A stretch of DNA of 64,000 nt, taken from positions 8,429 through 72,428 of the forward strand of contig CAKRNG010000010.1 of NCBI GenBank assembly GCA_934370925.1, written 5' to 3'. The position numbers and the translations under genes were made by a program. Origin of the DNA: an uncultured Lacticaseibacillus sp. (lineage in GTDB: Bacteria; Bacillota; Bacilli; Lactobacillales; Lactobacillaceae). Position 1 is the first letter of the stretch. Every line of letters begins with the position of its first letter. Shown here one piece after another: positions 52,054 to 61,736 of this stretch. The notes under the pieces are model-generated. The model did not search any database and was not told where the DNA came from. It worked only from the letters and a program-made list of their open reading frames with translations.

Positions 52054-54705
52054 ATGACCAAAGAATTAGCACCAAAGTACGACCCCAAAACGGTTGAAAC
52101 CGGCCGTTATGAAGAATGGGTTGAATCCGGCGTTTTCAAGCCAAGTGGCGACAAAACTGCCAAGCCTTACACCATCGTGATTCCACCACCTAACGTGACC
52201 GGAAAGTTGCACATGGGTCACGCCTGGGATACGACGCTCCAGGACATGATTATCCGTCAGAAGCGGATGCAGGGTTTTGATACCCTCTACCTGCCAGGGA
52301 TGGACCATGCTGGGATTGCCACGCAGGCGAAGGTTGAAGCCAAGCTGCGTGAAGAGGGTATCTCCCGTTACGACCTCGGCCGCGAAGCTTTCGTCGGCAA
52401 GGTTTGGGAATGGAAGGATGAATTCAGCAAGATTATCCGTGCGCAATGGGGCAAGATGGGACTTTCCCTTGATTACGATCGGGAACGGTTCACCCTTGAC
52501 GAAGGTCTTTCTGAAGCTGTCCGCAAAGTGTTCGTTCAGCTTTACAACGAAGGCTTGATCTACCGCGGTGAATACATCGTTAACTGGGACCCACAGGCAC
52601 GGACGGCACTTTCCGACATCGAAGTGATTCACCAAGATGACGAAGGGGCTTTCTACCACATGATTTACAAGTATGCGGATGGTACGGAAGGTGGCATTGA
52701 AATTGCCACGACCCGTCCAGAAACCATGTTTGGGGATACTGCGGTAGCTGTGAACCCTAAGGACCCACGTTACAAGGACATGATTGGCAAGAATGTCATC
52801 GTGCCAGGTGTTGGCCGTGAAATCCCAATTATCGGGGATCAGCACGCGGACATGGACTTCGGGACCGGGGCCGTTAAGATTACACCAGCCCACGACCCCA
52901 ATGACTTCCAGGTCGGGAACCGGCACAACTTGGAACGCATTAATTGTATGAACGACGACGGCACGATGAACGAGAACGCTGGCAAGTACAACGGCCTTGA
53001 CCGTTTCGACTGCCGTAAGCAACTCGTTGCTGATCTGCAGGCTTCCGGCGACTTGATTGAAATCGAACCAATTGTGCACTCAGTTGGCCACTCCGAACGT
53101 ACTGGTGTTCAGGTTGAAGCCCGCCTGTCAACGCAGTGGTTCGTGAAGATGGAACCCCTCGCCAAGAAGCTGCTCGACAACCAGAAGACGGACAACAAGG
53201 TCGACTTTGTACCTGCACGTTTCGAACACACGCTGGTTAACTGGATGGAAAACATCCATGACTGGGTCATTTCCCGTCAGCTCTGGTGGGGACACCAGAT
53301 TCCTGCTTGGTACAACAAGCAGACCGGCGAAATGTACGTTGGGATGGAAGCGCCAGAAGACGCTGAAAACTGGGAACAGGACGAAGACGTGCTGGACACG
53401 TGGTTCAGTTCCGCACTTTGGCCATTCTCCACACTCGGCTGGCCTGACGAAAACGCTGAGGACTACAAGCGCTACTACCCAACCAACACGCTGGTAACGG
53501 GTTACGATATCATTCCGTTCTGGGTTGCCCGGATGATGTTCCAGGGGTTGCACTTCACCAACCAGCGCCCATTCGAACACACCTTGATTCATGGCTTGAT
53601 GCGTGATGAACAGGGGCGTAAGATGAGTAAGTCACTCGGCAATGGGATTGACCCAATCGACGTGATTGATAAGTACGGGACGGACGCATTGCGTTGGTTC
53701 CTTGCGAACGGGACAACACCTGGTCAGGATGCCCGCTTCAGTTACAAACAGCTTGACGCTGCGTGGAACTTCATCAACAAGATTTGGAACGTTTCCCGTT
53801 ACGTCATGATGAACTTGGGTGACCAGAAATCTGGTCAGAAGCCAAATCCAGAAACCTTCGACTTGGCAGACAAGTGGATTTTTGCCGAACTGAACAAGAC
53901 CATCCGTTCCGTGACCGCGAAGTTCGATAAGTTCGAATTCGGTGAAGCGGGTCGTGACCTGTACAACTTTATCTGGGGTGAATTTGCTGACTGGTACATT
54001 GAAATCAGTAAGGAAACACTCACGGGTGATGACGAAGCGGCCAAGGCAACCAAGCGGACGAACCTGACCTACGTGCTGGATCAGATTCTGCGTCTCCTGC
54101 ACCCAATCATGCCATTCGTCACGGAAGAACTCTGGCAGTCCTTGCCACACGAAGGCGATTCCATCGTGACAGCAGCATACCCAGAAGCGCAAGCAGCCTT
54201 CGACAACGATGAAGCTGTTGCGGAAATGACGAACGTGATTGAACTCATCCGTGCCGTGCGGAATATCCGTAATGAAGTGAACGCACCATTGTCCACACCA
54301 ATTGACGTGATTATTTCCCTGAACGACAACGGTTTGGAACAGGCATTCACCGCCAACCGCGCCGTGCTCGACCGGTTCTTGCACACAAAGACGCTCGACA
54401 TCCTGCCAGAAGGGGCACCTGTTGCGGAAGCAAAGACCGCGGCATCCGCTGTGATGGCTGGGGCAACCGTCTACGTGCCACTTGCAGAACTGATTGACTT
54501 CGATGCTGAAATTGAGAAGTTGAACAAGACAATCGGTAAGCTGGAAGGCGAACTGACCCGCATCGACAAGAAGCTGGGCAACCAAGGCTTCATTGCGAAG
54601 GCACCTGCCGCCGTTATCGACGAACAGAAGGCCAAGCGCGACGAATACAGTGCACAGCTCCAGGCTGCTCAGGACCGAATTAAGGAACTGAACGCCGCAC
54701 GCTAA
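52054..54705 (+). CDS. valS: Valine-tRNA ligase
   Basis: 883 residues from ATG 52054 (AGGAGTGAGT upstream); the frame stays open into the T-box but that is leader RNA. Class I motifs HMGH in [10 protein letters not shown] and KMSKS in [14 protein letters not shown]. The CP1 editing domain includes [15 protein letters not shown]. The C-terminal Val-specific coiled coil ([19 protein letters not shown]) binds tRNA. No zinc-binding anomalies seen. Confidence 0.98.
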   Translation: MTKELAPKYDPKTVETGRYEEWVESGVFKPSGDKTAKPYTIVIPPPNVTGKLHMGHAWDTTLQDMIIRQKRMQGFDTLYLPGMDHAGIATQAKVEAKLREEGISRYDLGREAFVGKVWEWKDEFSKIIRAQWGKMGLSLDYDRERFTLDEGLSEAVRKVFVQLYNEGLIYRGEYIVNWDPQARTALSDIEVIHQDDEGAFYHMIYKYADGTEGGIEIATTRPETMFGDTAVAVNPKDPRYKDMIGKNVIVPGVGREIPIIGDQHADMDFGTGAVKITPAHDPNDFQVGNRHNLERINCMNDDGTMNENAGKYNGLDRFDCRKQLVADLQASGDLIEIEPIVHSVGHSERTGVQVEARLSTQWFVKMEPLAKKLLDNQKTDNKVDFVPARFEHTLVNWMENIHDWVISRQLWWGHQIPAWYNKQTGEMYVGMEAPEDAENWEQDEDVLDTWFSSALWPFSTLGWPDENAEDYKRYYPTNTLVTGYDIIPFWVARMMFQGLHFTNQRPFEHTLIHGLMRDEQGRKMSKSLGNGIDPIDVIDKYGTDALRWFLANGTTPGQDARFSYKQLDAAWNFINKIWNVSRYVMMNLGDQKSGQKPNPETFDLADKWIFAELNKTIRSVTAKFDKFEFGEAGRDLYNFIWGEFADWYIEISKETLTGDDEAAKATKRTNLTYVLDQILRLLHPIMPFVTEELWQSLPHEGDSIVTAAYPEAQAAFDNDEAVAEMTNVIELIRAVRNIRNEVNAPLSTPIDVIISLNDNGLEQAFTANRAVLDRFLHTKTLDILPEGAPVAEAKTAASAVMAGATVYVPLAELIDFDAEIEKLNKTIGKLEGELTRIDKKLGNQGFIAKAPAAVIDEQKAKRDEYSAQLQAAQDRIKELNAAR

Positions 54706-54721
54706 GCATAAAAAAGGTTCC

Positions 54722-54836
54722 GCGACCGCACCAGAAGACGGTTTGGTCCCGGTAGACAAGGCTGGTCCCACGAAATTCCGAACACAGGATTTCTATGGGG
54801 GCCAGCCTTGTCTGTTATTGGGCATCTGTTTTTGGG
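54722..54836 (+). repeat. Divergent B-type repeat between valS and folC
   Basis: CCAGAAGACGGTTTGG.CCCGGTA.ACAAGGC matches the start of copy 1 (3031-3063). The stem is rebuilt with different bases: AGACAAGGCTGG (54754-54765) with CCAGCCTTGTCT (54802-54813), where copies 1 and 2 have A-T and A/T changes on both arms. The A part is reduced to GGGCATCTGTTTTTGGGGTG. It probably also ends the valS transcript. Confidence 0.7.
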
Positions 54837-54893
54837 GTGGTTGCACACGATGCTTTTTTTACCGAATTACGAATACGAAAGGAAGAAATTGAA

Positions 54894-56186
54894 ATGGCGT
54901 TCGCAACGTATGACGATGCCTTGGCGTACATTCATGGATTGCCAAGACTGCGGCCGAATAATGGACGCACAGAATTACACATGCTACTCGCAGCGGTTGG
55001 ACACCCTGAACGTCAGGGACACTTTATCCACGTGACGGGTACGAATGGGAAGGGATCCACGACCAACGCAATTGCGCACATTTTACAGGCGGGTGGCTTG
55101 CACGTGGGGATGTTTACGTCGCCGTTCATCAACCGGTTTAATGAGCGAATTCAGATTGACGGCGAACCGATCAGCGACGATGAAATCACCACGTTAGCCG
55201 GTGAAGTTGCTACGGCGATTACGACGCTTCAGGAACAAAATGCGGATTTCATCATCAAGGAATTTGAATTTGTGACGACGATGGGCTTTTTGGCTTTTGC
55301 CCGCGCAGGTTTGGACGTGTCTGTGATTGAAGTGGGGATCGGCGGGATGCACGATTCAACGAACGTTATCACGCCTGAAGTTGCGGTCATCGTGAACGTT
55401 GCCCTTGACCACATGGAACTCCTCGGTGACACCATCGCGGCGATTGCACGAGAAAAGGCGGGAATCATTAAGCCGGGCGTGCCCGTGGTGACGGGACCGT
55501 TAACGGCAGACGCCGAGGAAGTCGTTGAAGAAGTTGCCGCGCAGCAGGAAAGCAACGTGCTTGTTTACGGCCTTGATTTCGAAGCGCATGGCCGCCCGAA
55601 CGCCAAAATTTTTGGGGAAACACTCGACTATCTGGATGCGGATGGGCCCATCTCAAAGCTGAATTTCCCGCTCATTGGGGATTATCAGGTTGTGAATGCG
55701 GCCATTGCGATTCGTGCCGCACGACTGTATGCTGCGCGGATGGACGTTTCGCTCAGTGACCGGCAGATTGGGACAGGGTTAGCGCAAGCAAGCTGGCCAG
55801 CGCGTCTTGAACGAATTAGCGAAGAGCCCACAATTGTTTTGGATGGGGGCCACAATCCAGATGGGCTGGGCCACGCATTGGCGGCAATTCGGGCGTTGAA
55901 GTACCCCCAAGTCACGATTATCGCGGGTATTTTGGCGGATAAAGCCCTACCGGAAATGCTGAAGCAGTTGCGCCAGATGGATGCGGATGTGATTTTGACG
56001 GCCGTTCCAGGTACACCACGCGCCGCAACTGCGGCCGATTATGAAGCGGCAGGATCCGGCGACTGGCGCGTCATGGATTGGCACGACGCGCTTGTTGATG
56101 CGATTTACAGTAACACGGAAGGTGTCATTCTCGTGATTGGTTCCCTCTACCTCGCGTCGGCCGTACGTCAGGAACTACTAGATTAA
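54894..56186 (+). CDS. folC: Folylpolyglutamate synthase/dihydrofolate synthase
   Basis: 430 residues from ATG 54894 (GGAAGAAATTGAA upstream). P-loop HVTGTNGKGSTTNAI near residue 45, omega loop TSPFINRFNERI, and VGIGGMHDSTNVI with the metal-binding residues; the C-terminal domain has ILDGGHNPDG-like VLDGGHNPDGLGHAL. It adds glutamates to folates and may join dihydropteroate to glutamate. Between valS and radC as in most lactobacilli. Confidence 0.95.
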   Translation: MAFATYDDALAYIHGLPRLRPNNGRTELHMLLAAVGHPERQGHFIHVTGTNGKGSTTNAIAHILQAGGLHVGMFTSPFINRFNERIQIDGEPISDDEITTLAGEVATAITTLQEQNADFIIKEFEFVTTMGFLAFARAGLDVSVIEVGIGGMHDSTNVITPEVAVIVNVALDHMELLGDTIAAIAREKAGIIKPGVPVVTGPLTADAEEVVEEVAAQQESNVLVYGLDFEAHGRPNAKIFGETLDYLDADGPISKLNFPLIGDYQVVNAAIAIRAARLYAARMDVSLSDRQIGTGLAQASWPARLERISEEPTIVLDGGHNPDGLGHALAAIRALKYPQVTIIAGILADKALPEMLKQLRQMDADVILTAVPGTPRAATAADYEAAGSGDWRVMDWHDALVDAIYSNTEGVILVIGSLYLASAVRQELLD

Positions 56187-56216
56187 ATTTAATTCCTGCA
56201 CTAGCAGGAAAACGAC

Positions 56217-56252
56217 CTCCTTTTGCGCAATATACCCAAAAGGAGTTTTTTT
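56217..56252 (+). terminator. folC terminator whose 3' arm is the radC ribosome binding site
   Basis: CTCCTTTTG (56217-56225) pairs with CAAAAGGAG (56237-56245), followed by TTTTTTT. AAGGAG is also the Shine-Dalgarno for radC ATG 56254. A smaller hairpin CCTGC-ACTA-GCAGG precedes it (56194-56207). Confidence 0.75.
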
Positions 56253-56253
56253 G

Positions 56254-56892
56254 ATGAATGAATTGAAGCTGAAGGTCGGGTTGACGCCAGCGGAAACGGC
56301 GGGGGAGAAGCTAACCGCCTTGTTTGAAGCGGCGGGCGTCCCGAGTGCCATTGCGGTAACGGCTATCATGACGCAGTATCCAGAACTGAATGGGTTGGCG
56401 GTTGCGCAGGAGGCCGAGCTCGCGATTATTCCTGGTGTGGGGCCGAAACGGGCGCAGGTGCTGGTGGTTGCGCTACGGATTGGCGAACAAATTTTGCGTA
56501 ATTATGGATTGCCACACGGACAGGTGGTGAGTTCGGACGAGCTTGGTAACGTGTTGCTGAAGCGGATGACGGGGATGGTTCAGGAACAAATGCTGATCTA
56601 TTACCTGAACGTGAAGAACGAAATCATTGACGAATCCGTCATGTTCAAGGGCAGCATCGAATCGAGCATTACGGATCAGCGACTCATCTTGCGCCGCGCC
56701 ATGATGATGGGGGCAACGCGCATGGTGGTGGCGCACAATCACCCAAGTGGTGCCACCACGCCTAGCGCACAGGACGAGGATGTTACCAGTCGTCTGTTCG
56801 CTGCGGGTCGATTAGTGGGAGTGGAACTAATCGACCACCTCATCATTGGGCGCGATGATTATTTGTCGTTCAGGGAGGAGGGATTGCTGTAA
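56254..56892 (+). CDS. radC: RadC-family JAB/MPN protein
   Basis: 212 residues from ATG 56254. Helix-hairpin-helix region (IIPGVGPKRAQVLVVAL) at the N-terminus and the JAB metalloprotease-like core with VMFKGSIESS and the motif HNHPSGATTPSAQDEDVT (HxHPSG with downstream D). Named after a radiation phenotype that was later assigned elsewhere; the real role is unknown, possibly DNA-related deubiquitinase-like hydrolysis. Conserved just ahead of mreB. Confidence 0.93.
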   Translation: MNELKLKVGLTPAETAGEKLTALFEAAGVPSAIAVTAIMTQYPELNGLAVAQEAELAIIPGVGPKRAQVLVVALRIGEQILRNYGLPHGQVVSSDELGNVLLKRMTGMVQEQMLIYYLNVKNEIIDESVMFKGSIESSITDQRLILRRAMMMGATRMVVAHNHPSGATTPSAQDEDVTSRLFAAGRLVGVELIDHLIIGRDDYLSFREEGLL

Positions 56893-56982
56893 ATCGGGAA
56901 CGCTCGGCGTAACCGCAATTGTATGACGGTTAGCCATATGGATGCATAAAACATTGGTGCAGGCTGAATACTATACAGGCGC

Positions 56983-57027
56983 ACGCCCGACAAAAATCCG
57001 GCAACGGAATTTTGTCGGGCGTGTGTT
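56983..57027 (+). terminator. radC terminator
   Basis: ACGCCCGACAAAAATCCG, loop GCAA, CGGAATTTTGTCGGGCGT with one mismatch, then GTGTTTG. T-run is short. Confidence 0.75.
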
Positions 57028-57099
57028 TGCTGTAAAAATTATAAATAATCGTTAAAGCGTCAGAAAATATGCCTCTCACTCCCATATCGGCGACGGTTA

Positions 57100-57131
57100 T
57101 TGACGGAAAATGCGCTTGTGTATGGTATAAT
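57100..57131 (+). promoter_or_regulatory. mreB operon promoter region
   Basis: A consensus TATAAT (57126-57131) with TTGACG (57100-57105) 20 bases upstream, a long spacer. A 105-base leader with a CCGG...CCGG hairpin follows. Confidence 0.5.
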
Positions 57132-57236
57132 TCTTGGCAGTAAAGAATTCGGGTTGCCCACGAAGCTGGTGGCCGGGTTGTTCGGGAGAAAGAAACCGGA
57201 TAACGCGTTGCGACCCGACATAAAGGAGAGAACAGT

Positions 57237-58238
57237 TTGTTTGGATTAGGCGCAAAAAACATTGGGATTGATCTCGGAACCGCCAACACACTTGTGTACG
57301 TGGAAGGAAAGGGTATCGTGTTGAGCGAACCATCCGTTGTGGCGAAGAACACGCAGACGGGCGAAATCATCGCTGTGGGCACGGAAGCACGTGACATGAT
57401 CGGCCGTACGCCAGTGAACATCACGGCGATTCGCCCAATGAAGGATGGCGTGATTGCGGATTACGATACGACCGCTGCCATGCTCAAGTACTTCATGGGG
57501 AAGGCACTGGGTGGCAACACGCACCCTTACGTCATGGTTTGTGTACCAAGTGGCGTGACGGAAGTAGAGAAGCGCGCAGTGATTGACGCTGCGAAGGTTG
57601 CCGGTGCACGTGATGCTTACGTGATTGAAGAACCTTACGCCGCTGCAATTGGTGCCGGATTGCCCGTGATGGATCCAACCGGGAGCATGGTTGTTGATAT
57701 CGGTGGTGGGACGACGGACGTTGCGACCATTTCGCTGGGTGGGATTGTTTCTAGCCGCTCCATTCGCATGGCTGGTGACAAGATTGACGAAGCTATCCAG
57801 ACCTTCGTGCGTCAGCACTACAACCTGCTCATTGGGGAACGGACGGCAGAAGACGTTAAGATGCAGATTGGTTCCGCATCTCTTGAAGAAGCCAAGACGC
57901 TTGAGGGGATGACCATTCGTGGCCGTGACCTGATTTCGGGTCTGCCAAAGACCGTCGATATCCTTGCAACGGACATTGCAACCGCAATGGGTGAAGTTGT
58001 AACGGGCATCATCGAAGCCGTGAAGGAAACGCTTGAAGAAACGTCTCCTGAAATTGCCGCTGACGTGATTGACCACGGGATTGTTCTGACGGGTGGTGGC
58101 GCAATGCTCAAGAGCCTTGACGCGGTCATCAGTGATGAGACTAAGGTGCCTGTTTTCATCGCGCAGGACCCACTGGACTGTGTTGCTGTTGGGACGGGTG
58201 AATCCCTGAAGAACATCGAGACAATGAAGAAGCGCTAA
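57237..58238 (+). CDS. mreB: Rod shape-determining protein MreB
   Basis: 333 residues, TTG start with AAGGAGAG upstream. Actin-fold phosphate loops [16 protein letters not shown] and [18 protein letters not shown], adenosine motif [13 protein letters not shown]. MreB filaments guide the elongation machinery in rod-shaped cells, so the organism is probably a rod. First gene of mreBCD-minCD. Confidence 0.97.
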   Translation: MFGLGAKNIGIDLGTANTLVYVEGKGIVLSEPSVVAKNTQTGEIIAVGTEARDMIGRTPVNITAIRPMKDGVIADYDTTAAMLKYFMGKALGGNTHPYVMVCVPSGVTEVEKRAVIDAAKVAGARDAYVIEEPYAAAIGAGLPVMDPTGSMVVDIGGGTTDVATISLGGIVSSRSIRMAGDKIDEAIQTFVRQHYNLLIGERTAEDVKMQIGSASLEEAKTLEGMTIRGRDLISGLPKTVDILATDIATAMGEVVTGIIEAVKETLEETSPEIAADVIDHGIVLTGGGAMLKSLDAVISDETKVPVFIAQDPLDCVAVGTGESLKNIETMKKR

Positions 58239-58338
58239 TCACGGGATGAGTGTTTGAAAACGGGGGATGGCATGACGGGTGCGTCGTTCCGTCCCCCGTT
58301 TGTTATTGGACGCGTTTCGTGTGGTAAGGAGTTTAGGC

Positions 58339-59190
58339 ATGCAAAAGTTTTTCTCAAATAAACGCCTCATCGTTTTACTCATTGCACTACTTCTGAGTGT
58401 GGGGTTCATCTCGGCGTCCGTTGCGGTTCGCGATAATAAAAGCACGCCAACAATTATGCAGCAGGTTGGGAATGATACGGTTGGGATTGCCGGCTGGATC
58501 ATCTCTGGCCCAGCGAATGCCATCAATGGTGGGTTGGATGATATTGCGAACTTGATGAACACCTATTCTGAAAACGAACGGTTGAAGGCAAAGCTTGACG
58601 ACCTTGCACAGACAAAGGTACGCAATCAGACGTTGAGTCGTGAAAACAAGCAATTGAAGAAACAGCTCAAGTTAAGCGCAACGTTGACGGATTACGATAC
58701 TGTGACGGCAGCCGTTGAGTCACGTTCGCCTTCCAACTGGTTGGATATTCTGATTATTAACAAGGGTTCCGTTGCGGGTGTGAAGAAGAACATGCCGGTA
58801 ATGTCTGGTAGTGGCGTCATCGGGCGGATTGTTGAAGTGAACAAGACGAACGCGAAGGTGGAACTTATTTCGACGGATAACGATGCGTCTAACCGTTTTG
58901 CCGCGCAAGTGACGGTGAGTGGGAAGACGGTCAACGGGATTATCACGGGTTACGATACCGCCACGGGTCGTCTGAAGATGGGTCAATTGACGACGGATAA
59001 AACCATCAAGAAGGGCACCCGCGTTTACACATCCGGTTTAGGTGGGCGAACACCAAAGGGCCTCTTGATTGGGACGGTTGATACCGTGAAGAAGGATGAT
59101 TACGGACTCGCAAACACGGTTTACATTACGCCGACAGGAAGTCTGAATGATGTGTCAGTTGTGACGGTTGTCGACCGGACAGTTGAGTAA
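58339..59190 (+). CDS. mreC: Rod shape-determining protein MreC
   Basis: 283 residues from ATG 58339 (AAGGAG upstream). Membrane helix (about 12-30), coiled coil (ERLKAKLDDLAQTKVRNQTL) and extracellular beta domain with SRSPSNWLDILIINKGS and DNDASNRFAAQV. MreC links MreB with the wall synthases outside. Confidence 0.95.
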   Translation: MQKFFSNKRLIVLLIALLLSVGFISASVAVRDNKSTPTIMQQVGNDTVGIAGWIISGPANAINGGLDDIANLMNTYSENERLKAKLDDLAQTKVRNQTLSRENKQLKKQLKLSATLTDYDTVTAAVESRSPSNWLDILIINKGSVAGVKKNMPVMSGSGVIGRIVEVNKTNAKVELISTDNDASNRFAAQVTVSGKTVNGIITGYDTATGRLKMGQLTTDKTIKKGTRVYTSGLGGRTPKGLLIGTVDTVKKDDYGLANTVYITPTGSLNDVSVVTVVDRTVE

Positions 59191-59201
59191 GGTGACGGAT
59201 A

Positions 59202-59729
59202 ATGAATGATAAGCCATTTACACGTCATTGGGTCTCTGCCATCTTCTTGTTTATCGCACTGTTGCTGGACGGGACGTTGATGCAGGTGCTTTCGACGTGG
59301 TCCAGTCGTATTTCTGGTCCGGGCGCACCCCAAATTCTATTGATGGTTCTGGTTTTGATTGCCATCTTTGTGCCGGACGAATCATGGGTGGTTCCGATGG
59401 CATTGGTTTTTGGGTTGCTCATGGACATGTTTTACACGGGTGTTATTGGGGTCAGTGCGCTTGTTTTGCCACTGATTACGTATTGTGTGCGGCAATTGCG
59501 TCCCTATGTGGCGCATACCGGCATTGTGACGTGGGCGATTTTCATCATTGCCATGTCGAGTCGCCTCTTCGGTGAGTATGCCTTAATGAGTGTGATGAGC
59601 CTGACGAATTTGTCGTTTGTGGACATGGTGACACAGGCGTGGGCACCTGGATTAACCGTAAACGTTATTTTGTTTATTATTATCTACTACCCATGTACGA
59701 GATTACTGGTAAAATTAACCCAGAAGTAA
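59202..59729 (+). CDS. mreD: Rod shape-determining protein MreD
   Basis: 175 residues with about five membrane helices (FLFIALLLDGTLMQVL, VPMALVFGLLMDMFYTGVIG). The G..MD...G pattern is typical for MreD, the membrane partner of MreC. 11 bp after mreC. Confidence 0.92.
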   Translation: MNDKPFTRHWVSAIFLFIALLLDGTLMQVLSTWSSRISGPGAPQILLMVLVLIAIFVPDESWVVPMALVFGLLMDMFYTGVIGVSALVLPLITYCVRQLRPYVAHTGIVTWAIFIIAMSSRLFGEYALMSVMSLTNLSFVDMVTQAWAPGLTVNVILFIIIYYPCTRLLVKLTQK

Positions 59730-59748
59730 AAATAGTTGGGGGTATTGT

Positions 59749-60405
59749 ATGGACGCGGTTATTTTAAAAGGCACAGCGGATGGTTTTGAGCTGCGCCTGA
59801 ATGCGGCTGCTGGCTTTGCGGATATTGTTGCGCAATTAAATGCGTTGCTGGGGCGGCTTTATCAGGATACGCCTGAAGGAAACGTGAACTTCACGGTTGA
59901 GACGGGGAACCGTCTATTCGATGAGGATCAGCGGCAACAACTTGACGCAATCTTTGATCAGTACACGCGCTTTGCGGTGCGCATGGTTAGCAGTAACGTT
60001 GTGGCAGCGTCGACAGTTGCGGCACGTGTGGCTGCAGCAAAGACACACTTCGCGGGCGGAATTGTGCGTTCGGGTCAGGTCCTGACTTACAATGGGGACG
60101 TGGTCTTTGCGGGCACGCTACACCCAGGTGGGCAAGTGCGCGCGAGTGGGTCCGTCTATATTCTCGGCGATGCACATGGGATTGTGCACGCGGGTTTCCC
60201 TGATAACAGCCACGCGGTTGTTGCGGGGGATTTGTCCGGACTGACGCAGGTACGCGTGGCTGATGCCGTTGAGATTGTTGAACCCGACACGTACAGTGAA
60301 CCAGCGGTGTGTTACATGACGGATCAGCATTTGCTCGCCCACGACAAACTCGCCGAATTGAAGCAAATTCGCCCACAGATTTTTGACCAGCAGGAGGAAG
60401 CGTAA
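59749..60405 (+). CDS. minC: Septum site-determining protein MinC
   Basis: 218 residues. N-terminal domain and the C-terminal beta-helix with GQVLTYNGDVVFAGTLHPGGQVRASGSVYILGDAHG, the dimer and MinD-binding surface. It inhibits FtsZ assembly away from midcell. Its stop overlaps minD (TAATG). Confidence 0.94.
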   Translation: MDAVILKGTADGFELRLNAAAGFADIVAQLNALLGRLYQDTPEGNVNFTVETGNRLFDEDQRQQLDAIFDQYTRFAVRMVSSNVVAASTVAARVAAAKTHFAGGIVRSGQVLTYNGDVVFAGTLHPGGQVRASGSVYILGDAHGIVHAGFPDNSHAVVAGDLSGLTQVRVADAVEIVEPDTYSEPAVCYMTDQHLLAHDKLAELKQIRPQIFDQQEEA

Positions 60406-61199
60406 TGGGAACAGCACTCGTTGTGACATCAGGTAAGGGGGGCGTCGGTAAAACGACGACCAGCGCAAATATCGGGACCGCGCTTGCATTGCAGGGGAAG
60501 CGCGTCGTACTTCTGGACCTTGATATTGGGTTGCGGAACCTAGATGCTGTCCTCGGCCTATCGAACCGAATTATTTACGATATTGTGGACGTTGCAAATA
60601 GCCGCGCAAAGCTGCACCAGGCCTTGATTAAGGACAAGCGCTTTGATGATCTGTTGTACTTGTTGCCTGCACCGCAGAACGCTGACAAGGATGCCCTGAC
60701 ACCCGAACAAGTGGCGGCGATTGTGAGTGAGTTGAAGCCTGATTTTGACTTCATCGTTCTGGATTCACCGGCTGGGATTGAACAGGGATTCCGTAATTCA
60801 ATTGCGGGGGCAGATGGGGCCATCGTGGTCACGACGCCCGAAATTTCGGCAGTTTCTGATGCTGACCGGGTGGTGGGCCTGCTTGAACAACGCCCAATGT
60901 CCATCAAACCTAAATTGTTGATTAACCGTGTGCGGACACACATGCTTGCTGACGGGACAGCAATGGATATTGATGAAATCACCACACACCTTGGCATTGA
61001 TCTTTTAGGCGTCATTAACGACGACGATGCGGTGATTGCAACCTCGAACAAGGGGGAAACCATTGTGATGAACCCTGATAATGCAGCGAGTCGTGGCTAC
61101 CGTGATGTTGCGCGGCGGTTGCTTGGGGAAACTGTCCCACTCACGCCGATTGTCCAGCAGAAGCAGGGATTCTGGTCCCGACTCTTCCACCGCAATTAA
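60405..61199 (+). CDS. minD: Septum site-determining ATPase MinD
   Basis: 264 residues. Deviant Walker A GKGGVGKTTTSANI with the signature Lys, DLDIGLRNLDAVLGL, and a C-terminal amphipathic membrane-targeting helix (GFWSRLFHR). It recruits MinC to the membrane. No minE follows, as usual in Gram-positives, where DivIVA/MinJ place the system. Confidence 0.97.
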   Translation: MGTALVVTSGKGGVGKTTTSANIGTALALQGKRVVLLDLDIGLRNLDAVLGLSNRIIYDIVDVANSRAKLHQALIKDKRFDDLLYLLPAPQNADKDALTPEQVAAIVSELKPDFDFIVLDSPAGIEQGFRNSIAGADGAIVVTTPEISAVSDADRVVGLLEQRPMSIKPKLLINRVRTHMLADGTAMDIDEITTHLGIDLLGVINDDDAVIATSNKGETIVMNPDNAASRGYRDVARRLLGETVPLTPIVQQKQGFWSRLFHRN

Positions 61200-61224
61200 T
61201 TTTTCAGAAAAGTTAATTATTAGG

Positions 61225-61253
61225 TTGACAGTTATCCGTTTGCGGTGTAAATT
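61225..61253 (+). promoter_or_regulatory. Promoter of the amino-acid ABC operon
   Basis: A consensus TTGACA (61225-61230), 17-base spacer and TAAATT (61248-61253). One of the best promoters in the window. Confidence 0.8.
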
Positions 61254-61285
61254 GAATTCAACATCAAAAATCGTTGATCGGAATC

Positions 61286-61519
61286 GTTATTGATTGACAA
61301 CCCACAGAGAACCCGCGAGGCTGAGAAGCGGGTAGTTGTCCCAGTAACACACATCCGTGAGCGGATCGTTGAATTAAGTAGGCGGTCCCGGGTTGACCCG
61401 TTACAGTCGGTGGTTGAATTTCAACCAGGTAAGGTTTGTCAGGTGACTGGCAAACATCCATGAGGTGGCACCGCGGATCAATCCGCCCTCTTGCGCGATA
61501 TGCGTAAGGGGGCTTTTTT
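61286..61519 (+). promoter_or_regulatory. T-box module 1 of the amino-acid ABC operon
   Basis: GAGGTGGCACCGCGG (61462-61476) is the antiterminator. The terminator is GCCCTCTTGCGC / GCGTAAGGGGGC with TTTTTT (61485-61519). Upstream are Stem III-like GGTTGAATTTCAACC and GTTTGTCAG-GTGA-CTGGCAAAC. The 5' helix GTTATTG (61286-61292)/CAGTAAC (61342-61348), then GACAAC/GTTGTC, then an internal loop with AGAGA, is Stem I. I could not fix the specifier. The bulge TGGC calls for a tRNA with G73. Confidence 0.88.
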
Positions 61520-61544
61520 GTTTCCAAGATGCGCGCACCTCCTT

Positions 61545-61656
61545 GTCTGGTTGAGGCAACCACGTGAGGTTTAACGTGTGAACGTTAAACAGACATGAGG
61601 TGGAACCGCGTAAAAGACGCCCTCTTGCAGCTGCAGCTGTAAGGGGCGTCTTTTTG
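61545..61656 (+). promoter_or_regulatory. T-box module 2, lacking Stem I
   Basis: GGTTG-AGG-CAACC, GTTTAACGT-GTGA-ACGTTAAAC, the antiterminator GAGGTGGAACCGCG (61597-61610) and a terminator GACGCCC..CTTGCAGC-TGCA-GCTGTAAG-GGGCGTC with TTTTT (61616-61656) follow module 1 directly. There is no room for Stem I or a specifier. Its bulge reads TGGA, which fits U73, not the G73 expected from module 1. Confidence 0.85.
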
Positions 61657-61736
61657 TTTTTGATGCATTCATTCGGTCATTATTTTGAAGTTACTGGGAA
61701 GAGAACCAAGGCTTTGCGACGATTTAGGAGGAAGAA

